From assembly GCF_003130705.1 (NCBI RefSeq), contig NZ_CP021355.1, positions 920,202 through 984,201 of the forward strand: DNA of 64,000 bases, read 5' to 3'. Shown in pieces: positions 55,847 through 64,000 of the stretch; position 1 is the first letter of the stretch, and each line of letters begins with the position of its first letter. The notes below the pieces were generated by a model. That model saw only the letters and a program-made list of their open reading frames with translations. It did no database searches and had not been told where the DNA came from. The position numbers and the translations under genes are program-made. The stretch comes from Rhodococcus oxybenzonivorans (GTDB taxonomy: Bacteria; Actinomycetota; Actinomycetes; Mycobacteriales; Mycobacteriaceae).

Positions 55847-56342
55847 TTGTTGCCCCATCTGGTGGGTGTCGTCGTTGCCGGCGTCCGGAGGGTGGGTTCG
55901 ACCATCCGTGTCGCCGCGGAACCGACAGGCGGGCGCGGTCGGTGCCCGCGTTGTGACGGCGAGTCCGCCCGGCTGCATTCCCGCTACCGCCGGTAGGTGT
56001 CGGACACGGCGATCGGCGGGCACCCCCCGTCACGATCGATATCCGAGTCCGCCGATTCTTCTGCGACACCACCGACTGCGCGGCAAAGACTTTCGCCGAA
56101 CAGATCCCCGGATTGACTCAGCCCTGGGCGCGGAGAACCCGGTGCTGGGCGCGCGGTGATCTCCGCGATCGGGGTTGGCCGTGGCCGGCCGGGCCGGGGC
56201 CCGCCTCGCGGCTCTGGATCCGCGTCGGCCGTGACACCCTGCTCCGAGCCGTCCGGGTGATACCGGACTCCAAGATCCACGACGTCCGCGTCCTGGGCAT
56301 CGACGACTTCGCGATCCGCCGCGGGCATATCTATGGAACGGT
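55847..56342 (+). pseudogene. N-terminal remnant of an ISL3-family transposase
   Basis: Broken frames carry the ISL3 pattern. The zinc-finger-like start is LPHLVGVVVAGVRRVGSTIR with CPRCDGESARLHSRYRR. Then come VRRFFCDTTDCAAKTFAEQI and RDTLLRAVRVIPDSKIHDVR, followed by LGIDDFAIRRGHIYGTV with the first catalytic Asp. At least two frameshifts are present and the C-terminal half is missing. It is cut off where the IS21 fragment begins. Confidence 0.75.
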
Positions 56343-56364
56343 CGGAAAGCCCGGAGTTCATCCA

Positions 56365-56905
56365 AACTGAAGGAATCTCGGCGCCGTCCGGGCAACCGGT
56401 GGCGGGCGATGGTGATCTGCGCGGTGGTGACGATGTCGATCACCTCCGATCCGAAGACTTGGGTGACGGTGACCGGCGCCGACGCCAGCTCCGGGGGCAC
56501 CGAGTGCCGGTTGCCGCGGTAGGACACCAGCGCTTGCCGGGATGCGGTCCGGGGTTCGGTGAGGATCGCCGGATACGGCGTGGCCGGCAGCGCGGTCAAC
56601 GGTTCGGCGACCGCCACCGGCGCCTTGCCGTTGGCGGTGGGCCGTAGCCGGGTGTCACCCCGCAGCCGGCGTAACTCGTCCACGCGTCGTTGGGCCTGTT
56701 CAACGGTGACGCCGTCCGGCAGGGTGCGCCACCAACGTTGCGCGGTAGTATGATTGGGATTCTCGAGCACACCTTTTCGGTACCCGGCTTTGGGTGGGCA
56801 GATCGCCACCGAAACGCTGCAGTGCTTCGCGACGCCGCGCGGCGACGCTCCCGGCAGCATCGAAGAGCGGATCCGATGTGCCGAAGCGGCTGGGCGGCCA
56901 CTCAC
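56365..56905 (-). pseudogene. C-terminal remnant of an IS21-family IstA transposase
   Basis: The open minus-strand frame reads CPPKAGYRKGVLENPNHTTA, TLPDGVTVEQAQRRVDELRR and SRQALVSYRGNRHSVPPELA, characteristic of the C-terminal part of IstA. The catalytic core is absent. It differs in sequence from the IstA at 57838, so it comes from another IS21 group. Confidence 0.75.
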
Positions 56906-56956
56906 GCTCTGGTAGATGCCACAGACGTTGGCGCACAGTCCAGTTGCACTAGGTCC

Positions 56957-57460
56957 GTTCTAAATCCCTCGTCCGGTCAGTTTCAACTCTGCCGACGACA
57001 GTCCCTGCGGGGCGGTTCGAAGCGACCGGCGCAGAATTTTCTGCTTGCGGTCTTTGGCAGTTCGGAAAGAATTTCGATCGTTCCGGGGCGCTTGTATGCC
57101 GCGAGCCGATCGACGAGGAACTCGCGCAGTGACTCCGGTGTCGCGCCAGCGCCGGCCTTGAGGGAGACATACGCCTTTACTGACTCGCCGCGGTAGGCAT
57201 CCGGGATGCCGACGACCGCTGATTCCCGTACCGCGGGGTGCTCGTTGAGCGCGTCTTCCACCTCGCGGGGGCCATACCTTGAAGCCCGAGCACAGCAGCC
57301 CGTCCCGGATGGTCTCGGCTGTCGCGTCGGGTCGGTTCCAGTACCCGGGGATGACGCCGGGGCCCTCGAACACGACCTCCCCGGCGGTGCCTGCCGTATC
57401 TGGGAGGGGCTTCCCCGCCGACTCCGAGCGGCCCCGGACCGCCGACCGCGTCCATTACCT
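56957..57460 (-). pseudogene. C-terminal remnant of an acyl-CoA synthetase
   Basis: Minus-strand frames read FEGPGVIPGYWNRPDATAET and then, after a frameshift and loss of the hinge segment, REVEDALNEHPAVRESAVVG and FLVDRLAAYKRPGTIEILSE. The TGD...DRKKD hinge motif and catalytic C-terminal Lys context are lost. This is a degraded ligase like those at 13247 and 17562. Confidence 0.7.
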
Positions 57461-57477
57461 GGGCCTGGCACCAGTTC

Positions 57478-57639
57478 CTACTTCACCGACGCCAGCGCCG
57501 CCGAATGGGCGGGCGACGACTTCACCGGAGATACTCCGACTGCCCCCAGCAGAGTCAGCAGGCGGGGAAGCGTGGGGATCGCCCCGAAAGCTGCATGGAC
57601 GGCCGTGAGCTCATCCGGCCGTGGTCGTTCGGTGCTCAT
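57478..57639 (-). CDS. Short hypothetical open frame
   Basis: A 53-residue frame starting MSTERPRPDELTAVHAAFGA, with a purine-rich region upstream. It lies between the ligase remnant and the IS21 element. It may be the N-terminal stump of a gene cut by deletion. No family is recognised. Confidence 0.25.
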   Translation of the reverse strand: MSTERPRPDELTAVHAAFGAIPTLPRLLTLLGAVGVSPVKSSPAHSAALASVK

Positions 57640-57837
57640 CTCGAGTCCGCCTTCGAGTCCTCCTGATTACGTGTCGCCTGCCATGAGCATGGGACCGTCT
57701 TGACCTGATTTCTGCCACCCTCATGGGACCACTCGGATTGCCAGTTGTGGGACCACCCGGCGCGTCGTGCCGGAGTCCCCGTCGGATGACTCGTTTGATC
57801 GTCGTGTCGGTATCCCCGGTCACGAAGGCGGACGGGC

Positions 57838-59574
57838 ATGGCGTTTCGGGAGGTCAACGTGAACGAAGTCAAGGAAGTGCTCCGGGTCTGGCTCGGGGTG
57901 CCCGGGTCCCGGCCACCGGGGCTGCGCACGATCGCGGCGCACTGCGGGGTGGACCGCAAAACGGCGCGCCGGTACGTCGAGGCCGCCCAGGCCGCGGGCC
58001 TGCAGCGCAGCGACGGGGTCGAGGCCCTCGACGATGGGCTGATCGGTGCGGTGATCGAGGCGGTGCGCCCGGCACGCCCGAGCGGGCACGGGTCCGCCTG
58101 GGACCGGCTGTTGGGGTTCGAGGACCAGATCACCGCGTGGGTGGCCGGCGAGGGGAACCATCCGCCGCTGACGATCACCAAGATCGAAACGCTGCTGGCC
58201 CGCCAGGGCTGCGTGGTGCCGTATCGGACGTTGCACCGATTCGCCACCGAGCGCTGCGGTTTCGGCCGCAAGGACACCACCGTCCGGATCGTCGACGGCG
58301 ATCCGGGCAGTGAATGCCAGATCGACTTCGGCTACCTCGGCTATCTGACCGACCCGGAGACCGGGCGGCGCCGCAAGGTGCACGCACTGATCTTCACCGC
58401 GGTGTATTCGCGGCACATGTTCGTGTGGCTGACGTACTCGCAGACCCTGGCGGCGGTGATCGCCGGCTGCGAGGCGGCGTGGACCTTCTTCGGCGGTGTC
58501 TTCAAGGTCCTGATTCCGGACAACATGAAGGCGGTGGTGGCCGAGGCGGACGCGGTCAATCCGCGGCTGTCGTAGGGCTGGCTGGACTACGCCCAGCACA
58601 CCGGGTTCGTCACCGATCCGGCGCGGATCCGGTCGCCAAAAGATAAACCTAGGGTCGAAAGAGCCGTTCAGTATGTGCGCGGAAACGACTGGGCCGGTGA
58701 GGACTTCGCGGATCTCGCGGAGGCGCAACGGCGGGCCGAAGTGTGGTGCTGTGACACCGCCGGGATGCGGACCCACGGCAGCACCGCGGCCCGCCCACTC
58801 GAGGTGTTCGACGCGGACGAGGCGCCGATACGGCTGGCCGTTCCCCAGGTTTACGACGTGCCGATCTTCAAACAGGTCAAGGTGCACCGCGACTTTCATG
58901 CCGAGGTGGCCAAGGCGTTGTATTCGATACCGGGACAGTGGATCGGCTCGATCCTCGAGGTGCGGGCGGACAGTGCGCTGGTGAAGTTCTATCTGCGCGG
59001 AACCCTGGTGAAGGTGCACCCCCGCCAGCCCGCCGGTGGGCGCAGCACCGACCCGGAGGATCTGTCCACTGAGAAGGTCGGGTATGCGATGCGGGACCTG
59101 GACCGACTGATCGGCACCTGCGCCGGGCACGGCCACGCCGTCGGGATCTACGCCGAACGACTGCTCGACGATCCGTTGCCCTGGATCCGGATGCGGGCGG
59201 TCTACCGGCTGCTCGGGCTGGTCCGCCGCTACGGGCCCGGCCCGGTCGAAGCTGCGTGCAGCACGGCGCTGGATCTGGATGTGGTGTCGGTGAGCAAGAT
59301 CGCCTCGATGCTCGAACGCGCCACCGAGACCACCGCGCCGCTGCTGCCGGCCGCCGGGTCGGCGGCCCCGTCCCGCTTCACCCGCGACCCCGCCGAGTTC
59401 GCCACCGACCGGACCGGCCCCGCCACTTCTGGGACCGGCGTCGCCACTGCCGGGACCGGCGTTGCCACCGAAAGGACCACCCCTGCCACTGCAGGGACCG
59501 GCGTCGCCACCGAGAGGACCGGGCATCTGACGGTGATCCTCGGCGGCAACACCGACACGAAGGAGACGCGATGA
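57838..59574 (+). pseudogene. istA: IS21 transposase IstA, interrupted by an in-frame amber codon
   Basis: The frame would encode 578 residues but TAG at 58573-58575 splits it after 245. On both sides the frame and similarity continue (VNPRLS, stop, GWLDYAQHTGFV). The DDE residues are present: SECQIDFGYLG and LIPDNMKAVV before the stop, and PRVERAVQYVR after it. An N-terminal helix-turn-helix (LRTIAAHCGVDRKTARRYVE) is intact. The C-terminus carries short Gly-Thr/Ala-Thr repeats (59400-59520). The stop lies before the catalytic Glu, so the element should be unable to move unless the amber is read through. Confidence 0.85.
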
Positions 59575-60383
59575 CCACCCCACCCGCCCCCGCGGGGCCG
59601 GTCGATCCGATCGGCGCCGACCTGATCGCCCTCCTCAAAACACTCAAACTCGGCGCCCTCAAGGACACCCTGCCCGAGCGACTCGCCCTGGCCCGCCAGC
59701 ACCAGCTCAGCCACGTCGCCTTCCTGGAGCTGCTCCTCGCCGACGAGGTGTTCCGGCGGGAATCACGCTCGGCCACTTTACGGTCGGCGAACGCCGGTCT
59801 GGATCAGTCGATGCGAATCGACACCTGGAACGCCCTCGACGACCTCCGCTACGACCGATCCCTGCTCTCAGATCTGGTCTCACTGCGGTTCGCCGAGGCC
59901 GGCCACTCGGTTCTGGTTCTGGGACCGGTCGGGGTCGGCAAGACGCACCTGGCGACCGCCCTCGGGCACGTCGCGATCCGGCGCCGGATGACGGTGCTCT
60001 GCGCCCGCGCCGACAAGCTGTTCGCCCGTCTGCGCGCCGCCCGGCTCGACAACTCGGTCGAGGCGGAGATGCGGCGCATCGCCACCGTCGATCTCCTGGT
60101 CCTCGACGATTTTGCGCTGCGGCCCCTGGACGCCACCGAGACCAACGACTTCTACGAGTTGGTCGTGGAGCGGCATCGTCGCAAGGCGACGATCGTCTCC
60201 TCGAATAGGTCCCCTGATGAGTGGCTGTCGATGACCACCGATGCCCTGCTCGCGCAGTCGGCGATCGACCGGCTCACCTCCGCGGCACACACCCTCGTCA
60301 TCGAGGGACCGTCCTACCGGCAACGCACCCGCCCCGGGCGTGGTGCCATTGACAGTTCAGAAGGCGAGGTCGATGCTCGATGA
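59571..60383 (+). CDS. istB: IS21 helper ATPase IstB
   Basis: A 270-residue AAA+ ATPase of the DnaC/IstB type that guides IstA to target DNA. Walker A is LGPVGVGKTHLATALGH (about 120) and Walker B LLVLDDFALRPLD; sensor-1 is SSNRSPDEW. AAGGAGACGCG precedes the ATG, which overlaps the istA stop. It appears intact, unlike its partner. Confidence 0.92.
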   Translation: MTTPPAPAGPVDPIGADLIALLKTLKLGALKDTLPERLALARQHQLSHVAFLELLLADEVFRRESRSATLRSANAGLDQSMRIDTWNALDDLRYDRSLLSDLVSLRFAEAGHSVLVLGPVGVGKTHLATALGHVAIRRRMTVLCARADKLFARLRAARLDNSVEAEMRRIATVDLLVLDDFALRPLDATETNDFYELVVERHRRKATIVSSNRSPDEWLSMTTDALLAQSAIDRLTSAAHTLVIEGPSYRQRTRPGRGAIDSSEGEVDAR

Positions 60384-60627
60384 CACCTTCGGGTGGTCCC
60401 ATGCTCGTGGCAACGAGGTGGTCCCATCAACCTGGCAAGCGACATTACGTTAGGCGGCCGAACGTGGCAGCCAGACAGCCAGCCTTTGGGAGGCCCCTGC
60501 GCTCATGTCAACGAGAAGTGTCGACCGACGTGAGACGAAGAAGAAGCATGCGCCTGAGGGGCGCGGTCGAACGACCCATATAGTGCTTGAAATTGGATCG
60601 TTTGGCGGTGGGATTGGGAGGGCATTG

Positions 60628-61725
60628 ATGATGGCTCAGCGCGGTCAGACAAAGGGGGAGGCGAGACAGAGGCCTTCCCTTGAAGAGATAGAGGCCGCCG
60701 AGGCACAGATCGTCGAGGAAACTCGAAAGATCGGATACAACACGGTTGAATACACCATCGAGTATCTCGCTGACAAACTGCGGTCCGATGACTTCTATAT
60801 ACCTGAGTACCAGAGAGAGGATGTCTGGGAGGAAGACCGGAAGCATCGATTTATTGAATCATTGCTGATGGGTCTGCCTATACCGTTCCTCTTCTTTTGG
60901 GAGAACATCGACGACGGACGCCTAGAAATTGTCGACGGATCTCAGCGGATCAGAACGATTCGCGAGTTTCTTGATGGAAATCTCCGTCTCGGTGACTTGG
61001 AAACCCTGAACAGAATCAGCGGATTCGATTTCAACGATCTGAAAGAATCTCGCCAACGGAAGTTGAAGAATCGCACAATCCGAGGTGTAGTGCTCGATGA
61101 GGAGGCCGACGATCAAGCGCGGGCGGAGCTATTCGATCGGATTAACACCGGAAGTAAAAGCGCAAATCCCGCCGAGATTCGCCGGGGCGCGCTACCAGGA
61201 CCATTCACTGAACTCATCACCGAACTCGCTGATTCTCCCACCTTTAAGATCTTAACGCCGATGTCGCAGATGCAGGAGAATTCCAGGACGCGCGAAGAAT
61301 TGGTATCAAGATTCTTTGCTCTTTCCGGCGATCTCGACGGCTACCGGGATAGAGTGGCCGATTACTTATTCGAATATGCCAAACGAATGCGGGATGAACT
61401 CGTGGAAAACCCCGAAATCGCTGATGCGATGAGGGGTGAATTCCACCGGACTATGGATTTTATTAACCACAGCACCCCGTATGGATTCAGGAAAAACGAT
61501 AGAGCCACCGCAACGCCCAAGACTAGATACGAGGCGATTGCGATCGGAACGAAACAGGCGCTTGAGCGCATGCCGGATCTACAAGTTGAAGAAGAAAAGT
61601 TCAAAGAACTGATTGAAAGTGACCGATTCGGTGCGATTGTCCGCTCTGATGGAGCGAATGCGAGAGCGCGTCTAACGCAAAGAATCGGCTACATCCGAGA
61701 CGGACTGCTGGAGTCTGTGTCGTGA
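60628..61725 (+). CDS. DUF262 (ParB-nuclease-fold) protein of a putative defence module
   Basis: A 365-residue DUF262 protein: YIPEYQREDVWEEDRKHRFI, LLMGLPIPFLFFW, and the hallmark EIVDGSQRIRTIREF. The DRINTGSKSANPAEIRRGAL block follows. DUF262 has a ParB-like nucleotide-binding/nuclease fold, found in GmrS, SspE and other restriction or antiphage proteins. The C-terminal 150 residues are helical with no HNH (DUF1524) motif, so any nuclease must come from elsewhere. ATG 60628 has GGAGGG upstream; an ATG at 60505 is possible. GC content drops sharply here. It overlaps the HEPN gene by 4 bp. Confidence 0.82.
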   Translation: MMAQRGQTKGEARQRPSLEEIEAAEAQIVEETRKIGYNTVEYTIEYLADKLRSDDFYIPEYQREDVWEEDRKHRFIESLLMGLPIPFLFFWENIDDGRLEIVDGSQRIRTIREFLDGNLRLGDLETLNRISGFDFNDLKESRQRKLKNRTIRGVVLDEEADDQARAELFDRINTGSKSANPAEIRRGALPGPFTELITELADSPTFKILTPMSQMQENSRTREELVSRFFALSGDLDGYRDRVADYLFEYAKRMRDELVENPEIADAMRGEFHRTMDFINHSTPYGFRKNDRATATPKTRYEAIAIGTKQALERMPDLQVEEEKFKELIESDRFGAIVRSDGANARARLTQRIGYIRDGLLESVS

Positions 61726-62429
61726 CGGCGGCTCGCGATGTATTCGAGGAGAGGTGTGAGGAGGTAGAGAATCTCGTTGCTTATCTCGAGGAAGTGGAGA
61801 ATCAGGGGGCTGCATCTGGTGGGGATGCGCCAAAGGGTGAGACCCTAAGGATTTTGAGGGCATCGTGCTACGTCATGATCTACAACATGGTTGAGTCAAC
61901 GGTGTCGGTTTGTTTGCAGGATCTATCATCCGCGGTCAGAGGTACAGCAAGCTCCATAAAAGACCTAAAACAAGAGATTTTCGATCTTTTTCTCGTATCT
62001 AAGTATGGCAACAGGATTTTGCCAAGTTCTCATGAGAAAGCAGCGGTCTTTGCTCGCGATCTACTTAATGACGCGAATGCCTCCGCTATCCCCGAGTTCG
62101 TCTTTTCCGCGCCATCTGGAAATTGTACTGATTCGAATGTCGAGAAGACCATAAGAAAGGTTGGTATCGAGTTCGATGTGATTCCTGAACTGAAGGTTCG
62201 TGTCAAGAGAAAAGCTGTAAATGATCGGACGTTGCTCGAGGCCCTAGTTATGGCTCGAAATGATCTCGCGCACGGAAACCGCGCCTTCTCGGAAGTCGGG
62301 CGGGACTGCACCGCGGCCGACCTGCGGGAAATATTTACCCTTGCCTCTGAATATATGGGTGTTGTTGTGACGCATTTCGAGGACTATATAAGAGAATCGG
62401 GGTATCTGGGATCTATAATGCGTTCATGA
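61722..62429 (+). CDS. HEPN-domain protein (MAE_28990/MAE_18760-like)
   Basis: A 235-residue helical protein with the HEPN RNase signature R-x4-H: Arg179 and His184 in ARNDLAHG. An upstream helix reads CYVMIYNMVESTVSVCLQDL. HEPN proteins are often toxins or RNase effectors. GTG 61722 overlaps the DUF262 stop (GTGA), so the two are translated together and probably form a complex. The 3' end overlaps the convergent methyltransferase by 17 bp. Low GC and AT-rich codons set it apart from the flanks. Confidence 0.78.
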   Translation: MTAARDVFEERCEEVENLVAYLEEVENQGAASGGDAPKGETLRILRASCYVMIYNMVESTVSVCLQDLSSAVRGTASSIKDLKQEIFDLFLVSKYGNRILPSSHEKAAVFARDLLNDANASAIPEFVFSAPSGNCTDSNVEKTIRKVGIEFDVIPELKVRVKRKAVNDRTLLEALVMARNDLAHGNRAFSEVGRDCTAADLREIFTLASEYMGVVVTHFEDYIRESGYLGSIMRS

Positions 62430-63453
62430 TCGATTCTCCGATTACGGCGCCTAAGACTGGAGGGACAGCATTACCTATTAGGCGACCAATTTTGTCGATC
62501 GTGATATGTTCGCCTGAAGGTACAAACTTGTAGTCGAGTGGGAATCCTTGAAGGGCGGACCCCTCTCTCAAAGAGATCGCGCGGTCTTGCTCTGGGTGAC
62601 CAAACCGCCCGGTTCCATAGTTGTAGAACTGGGTGGTAATCGTCGGACTGGGGGAATCCCACTCCATGCGCCCGTAGACACTGGCGTAGTACTTACCTGT
62701 TTCCTTCTTGTGGCACGCTAGTTGGAGTCCTTCTGGCCACTCTCGCCAAGTTCCGCCTGGGGAGGAGGAGCGGATTCGCTGCAGGTTCCGCTCGCTCAAT
62801 GCCTGTGTTCGATGCATCGGATCGGAAGTGCTCTGTTGACCGTGGATTATCGGCTCAATTTCACCAATGACATCTTTTACTGTTACATATTTTTCTGGTG
62901 TGTGGGTTCCTTTTGGAACTTGTATTTTTCCAATTCGTGAAGCGACTAGCACCAGCCTTTTCCGATGTTGAGGGAGGCCGTAATTGGGAAGGAACACGAC
63001 CTGATGATCCACGAGATATCCGTTGGCGGTGAGTCCGGAAACGAAATCAGAAAAGACATCCGTTCTTGCAATTCCTGGAACATTTTCCATCGTTATGAAT
63101 TCTGGCTCTGTTTCGTAGACGAGCCTGCCAAATTCGCGCAGTAAATTCCATTTCTCATCTTTGTTCTTCTTGCCAGCCTGGCGTAGTGTCGAGAACGGCT
63201 GGCACGGGGCGCATCCTGCCAAAACCTTAAAATTGTCGTCACTTCCCCATATTTTGGTGAGTTCGTCTCCGGTAACCGAACGTATGTCCCTCAGGTAGAA
63301 GTCGGCTGAATTGTTGGTCGTGAACGGATATTGGCAGTCGGGATCGACGTCAATCCCTGCAACAACGTCCACACCGGACCGTTGTAGTCCGTAAGCAAGC
63401 CCGCCGGCCCCGCAGAACAGGTCGATGGCACTCACCGAACCATGGTCGGTCAA
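62413..63453 (-). CDS. Cytosine-5 DNA methyltransferase
   Basis: A 346-residue C5-methyltransferase. Motif I is DLFCGAGGLAYG (from residue 11), motif IV GCAPCQPFS (catalytic Cys84), motif VI ENVPG (123), motif VIII QHRKRLVLV (162), then REGSALQGFP and GNAVPP (IX/X). The target-recognition region around YGRMEWDSPSPTITT is compact; the recognition sequence cannot be read from it. TTG 63453 has GGAG about 9 nt upstream; GTG 63435 is an alternative. Convergent with the DUF262-HEPN pair, it may mark self DNA. Confidence 0.92.
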   Translation of the reverse strand: MTDHGSVSAIDLFCGAGGLAYGLQRSGVDVVAGIDVDPDCQYPFTTNNSADFYLRDIRSVTGDELTKIWGSDDNFKVLAGCAPCQPFSTLRQAGKKNKDEKWNLLREFGRLVYETEPEFITMENVPGIARTDVFSDFVSGLTANGYLVDHQVVFLPNYGLPQHRKRLVLVASRIGKIQVPKGTHTPEKYVTVKDVIGEIEPIIHGQQSTSDPMHRTQALSERNLQRIRSSSPGGTWREWPEGLQLACHKKETGKYYASVYGRMEWDSPSPTITTQFYNYGTGRFGHPEQDRAISLREGSALQGFPLDYKFVPSGEHITIDKIGRLIGNAVPPVLGAVIGESIMNAL

Positions 63454-63877
63454 ATCGGCGCTCCGTCCCTCTAGTCACTCTGTGCACTCTCCACACATAC
63501 TTCGTAATCATCTCATCTCGAGATCGGCGTACGACGCCACGGAGGGGTGTTGTGAGTCCACGAGAGAGGATAGGGGACCTTGAAATGGTGTTCATGCCGT
63601 GTGCAGCGCGTGAAAGACCGCTCTCGCTGCGCGGCCGGATCGTCGCCCGGCGTGGCGATGAGCTATGCGGGGCGAGACGAATCCTTGTTCTGATCCGGCC
63701 GCGATCGCTACCTGCAAGATGGCGAGATCTTGAACTACCTGGTCAAAGTGAGGTGCCAAGTCGAGTCGGCCTGCGGCAGGTCGCACTGAACTGGTCATGC
63801 CGACACCTCCGGACACTCAGGCATCTATTCGAACGTTTCGAAAGGTGTTACGATTTGTTCGGAAAGAAGGAGGAGTG
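63454..63877. other. Intergenic region without a convincing gene
   Basis: GC-rich open frames on both strands (63552-63878 plus, 63592-63816 minus) have no recognisable domains. Near the end, TTCGAACGTTTCGAA (about 63829-63843) and TACGAT (63849-63854) look like an operator and -10 box for the gene starting at 63878. Confidence 0.4.
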
Positions 63878-64000
63878 ATGAGCGCGCAGGCTCTTGATCA
63901 GCAGACATACCTTCCCCACGAGGGTGGGGACTTGGCCAAGGTGTACAGCTTCCTCGATGCACACGAGCAGCGCAGCGGCGCCACGATGCAGCCGCGGTAT
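63878..64000 (+). CDS. Start of an excisionase-type (helix-turn-helix) antitoxin-like protein, cut by the window end
   Basis: Only the first 41 residues are visible (MSAQALDQQTYLPHEGGDLA, KVYSFLDAHEQRSG). This start resembles helix-turn-helix proteins that pair with PIN-domain toxins in actinobacteria; the DNA-binding part would lie beyond the window. AAGGAGGAG precedes the ATG. The call rests on remembered N-terminal similarity, so it is tentative. Confidence 0.5.
   Translation, partial: MSAQALDQQTYLPHEGGDLAKVYSFLDAHEQRSGATMQPRY

Larger units (their letters stand above)
57672..60444 (+). mobile_element. IS21-family insertion sequence (complete ends)
   Basis: The element begins TGTCGCCTGCCATGAGCATG (57672) and ends in the related inverted repeat finishing CCTGGCAAGCGACA (60444); 20 of 25 terminal positions match. 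It is flanked by the direct repeat TTACG (57667-57671 and 60445-60449), a 5-bp target duplication. Extra ATGGGACCAC copies inside each end fit the multiple transposase-binding repeats of IS21. It contains istA (interrupted) and istB. Intact ends and duplication indicate a fairly recent insertion. Confidence 0.9.

Noticed and set aside
59400..59525. Short tandem repeats coding Gly-Thr/Ala-Thr units
   Set aside because: They lie inside the istA C-terminus and look like ordinary coding low complexity, not a separate repeat locus or CRISPR array.
57820..59583. 587-codon minus-strand frame opposite istA, unbroken where istA has a stop
   Set aside because: Low-complexity antisense sequence; the DDE transposase on the plus strand, framed by IS21 ends, explains the region.
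63552..63878. 108-codon plus-strand frame before the last gene
   Set aside because: Arg-rich with no domain, overlaps the probable promoter of the gene at 63878 and an equally open minus-strand frame.

Overview
The window comes from a high-GC, mycolic-acid-type actinobacterium (Gordonia, Rhodococcus, Nocardia or a close relative). The evidence is a complete yrbE-mce operon with Mce-associated genes and its own MceG ATPase, F420-type luciferase-fold oxidoreductases, many acyl-CoA genes, frequent GTG/TTG starts and ATGA/GTGA stop-start overlaps. No rRNA, tRNA or CRISPR array was seen.

Layout. 1-7 kb: a cell-wall hydrolase (lytic transglycosylase plus NlpC/P60), an LLM oxidoreductase divergent from a fadA-fadB-tetR operon across a perfect palindrome. 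7-12 kb: a nitronate-monooxygenase-like gene, a regulator with two TetR domains, and two overlapping GAF-LuxR regulators. 12.2-16.4 kb: two SnoaL/NTF2-like proteins, an acyl-CoA ligase and an aldehyde dehydrogenase. 16.9-27.4 kb (minus strand): an eight-gene operon with both subunits of a biotin-dependent acyl-CoA carboxylase, an enoyl-CoA hydratase, a TIGR03084-type protein, an AtuA-family protein, an acyl-CoA dehydrogenase, an acyl-CoA ligase and a TetR repressor. This gene set matches the acyclic terpene utilisation (citronellyl/geranyl-CoA) pathway. 27.6-31 kb: flavin reductase, a shortened LLM-type protein, an SCP2 sterol-carrier protein and a second acyl-CoA dehydrogenase. 31.4-44.7 kb: yrbEA-yrbEB-mceABCDEF, four Mce-associated genes and mceG. 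44.9-47.5 kb: TetR, enoyl-CoA hydratase and an unassigned membrane protein.

Taken together, 2-47 kb reads as one catabolic island: a dedicated Mce importer brings in a hydrophobic branched substrate (acyclic isprenoid or similar lipid), ligases and the aldehyde dehydrogenase make the acyl-CoA, the carboxylase/hydratase/AtuA branch removes the beta-methyl block, and FadA/FadB and the dehydrogenases finish beta-oxidation. Two repeated promoter elements, GGGGTG-N6-CTCC (three operons) and AAGTGAATCGC-N5-ACTT (two promoters, plus half-sites elsewhere), suggest common control by the local LuxR/TetR regulators. The substrate is inferred, not shown.

47.5-57.7 kb is a less ordered zone: gene relics, an IclR/CoA-transferase/TctABC operon for organic-acid uptake, a secretory lipase, then decayed pieces of a helicase, an ISL3 transposase, an IS21 transposase and an acyl-CoA ligase. 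A precisely bounded IS21-family element (57672-60444) has a 5-bp target duplication and an amber codon inside istA. Immediately beyond it lies a lower-GC, apparently acquired module: DUF262 protein, HEPN-domain protein and a convergent cytosine-5 DNA methyltransferase, which looks like a compact defence or restriction-type system. The window ends inside a gene whose start resembles excisionase-type antitoxins.
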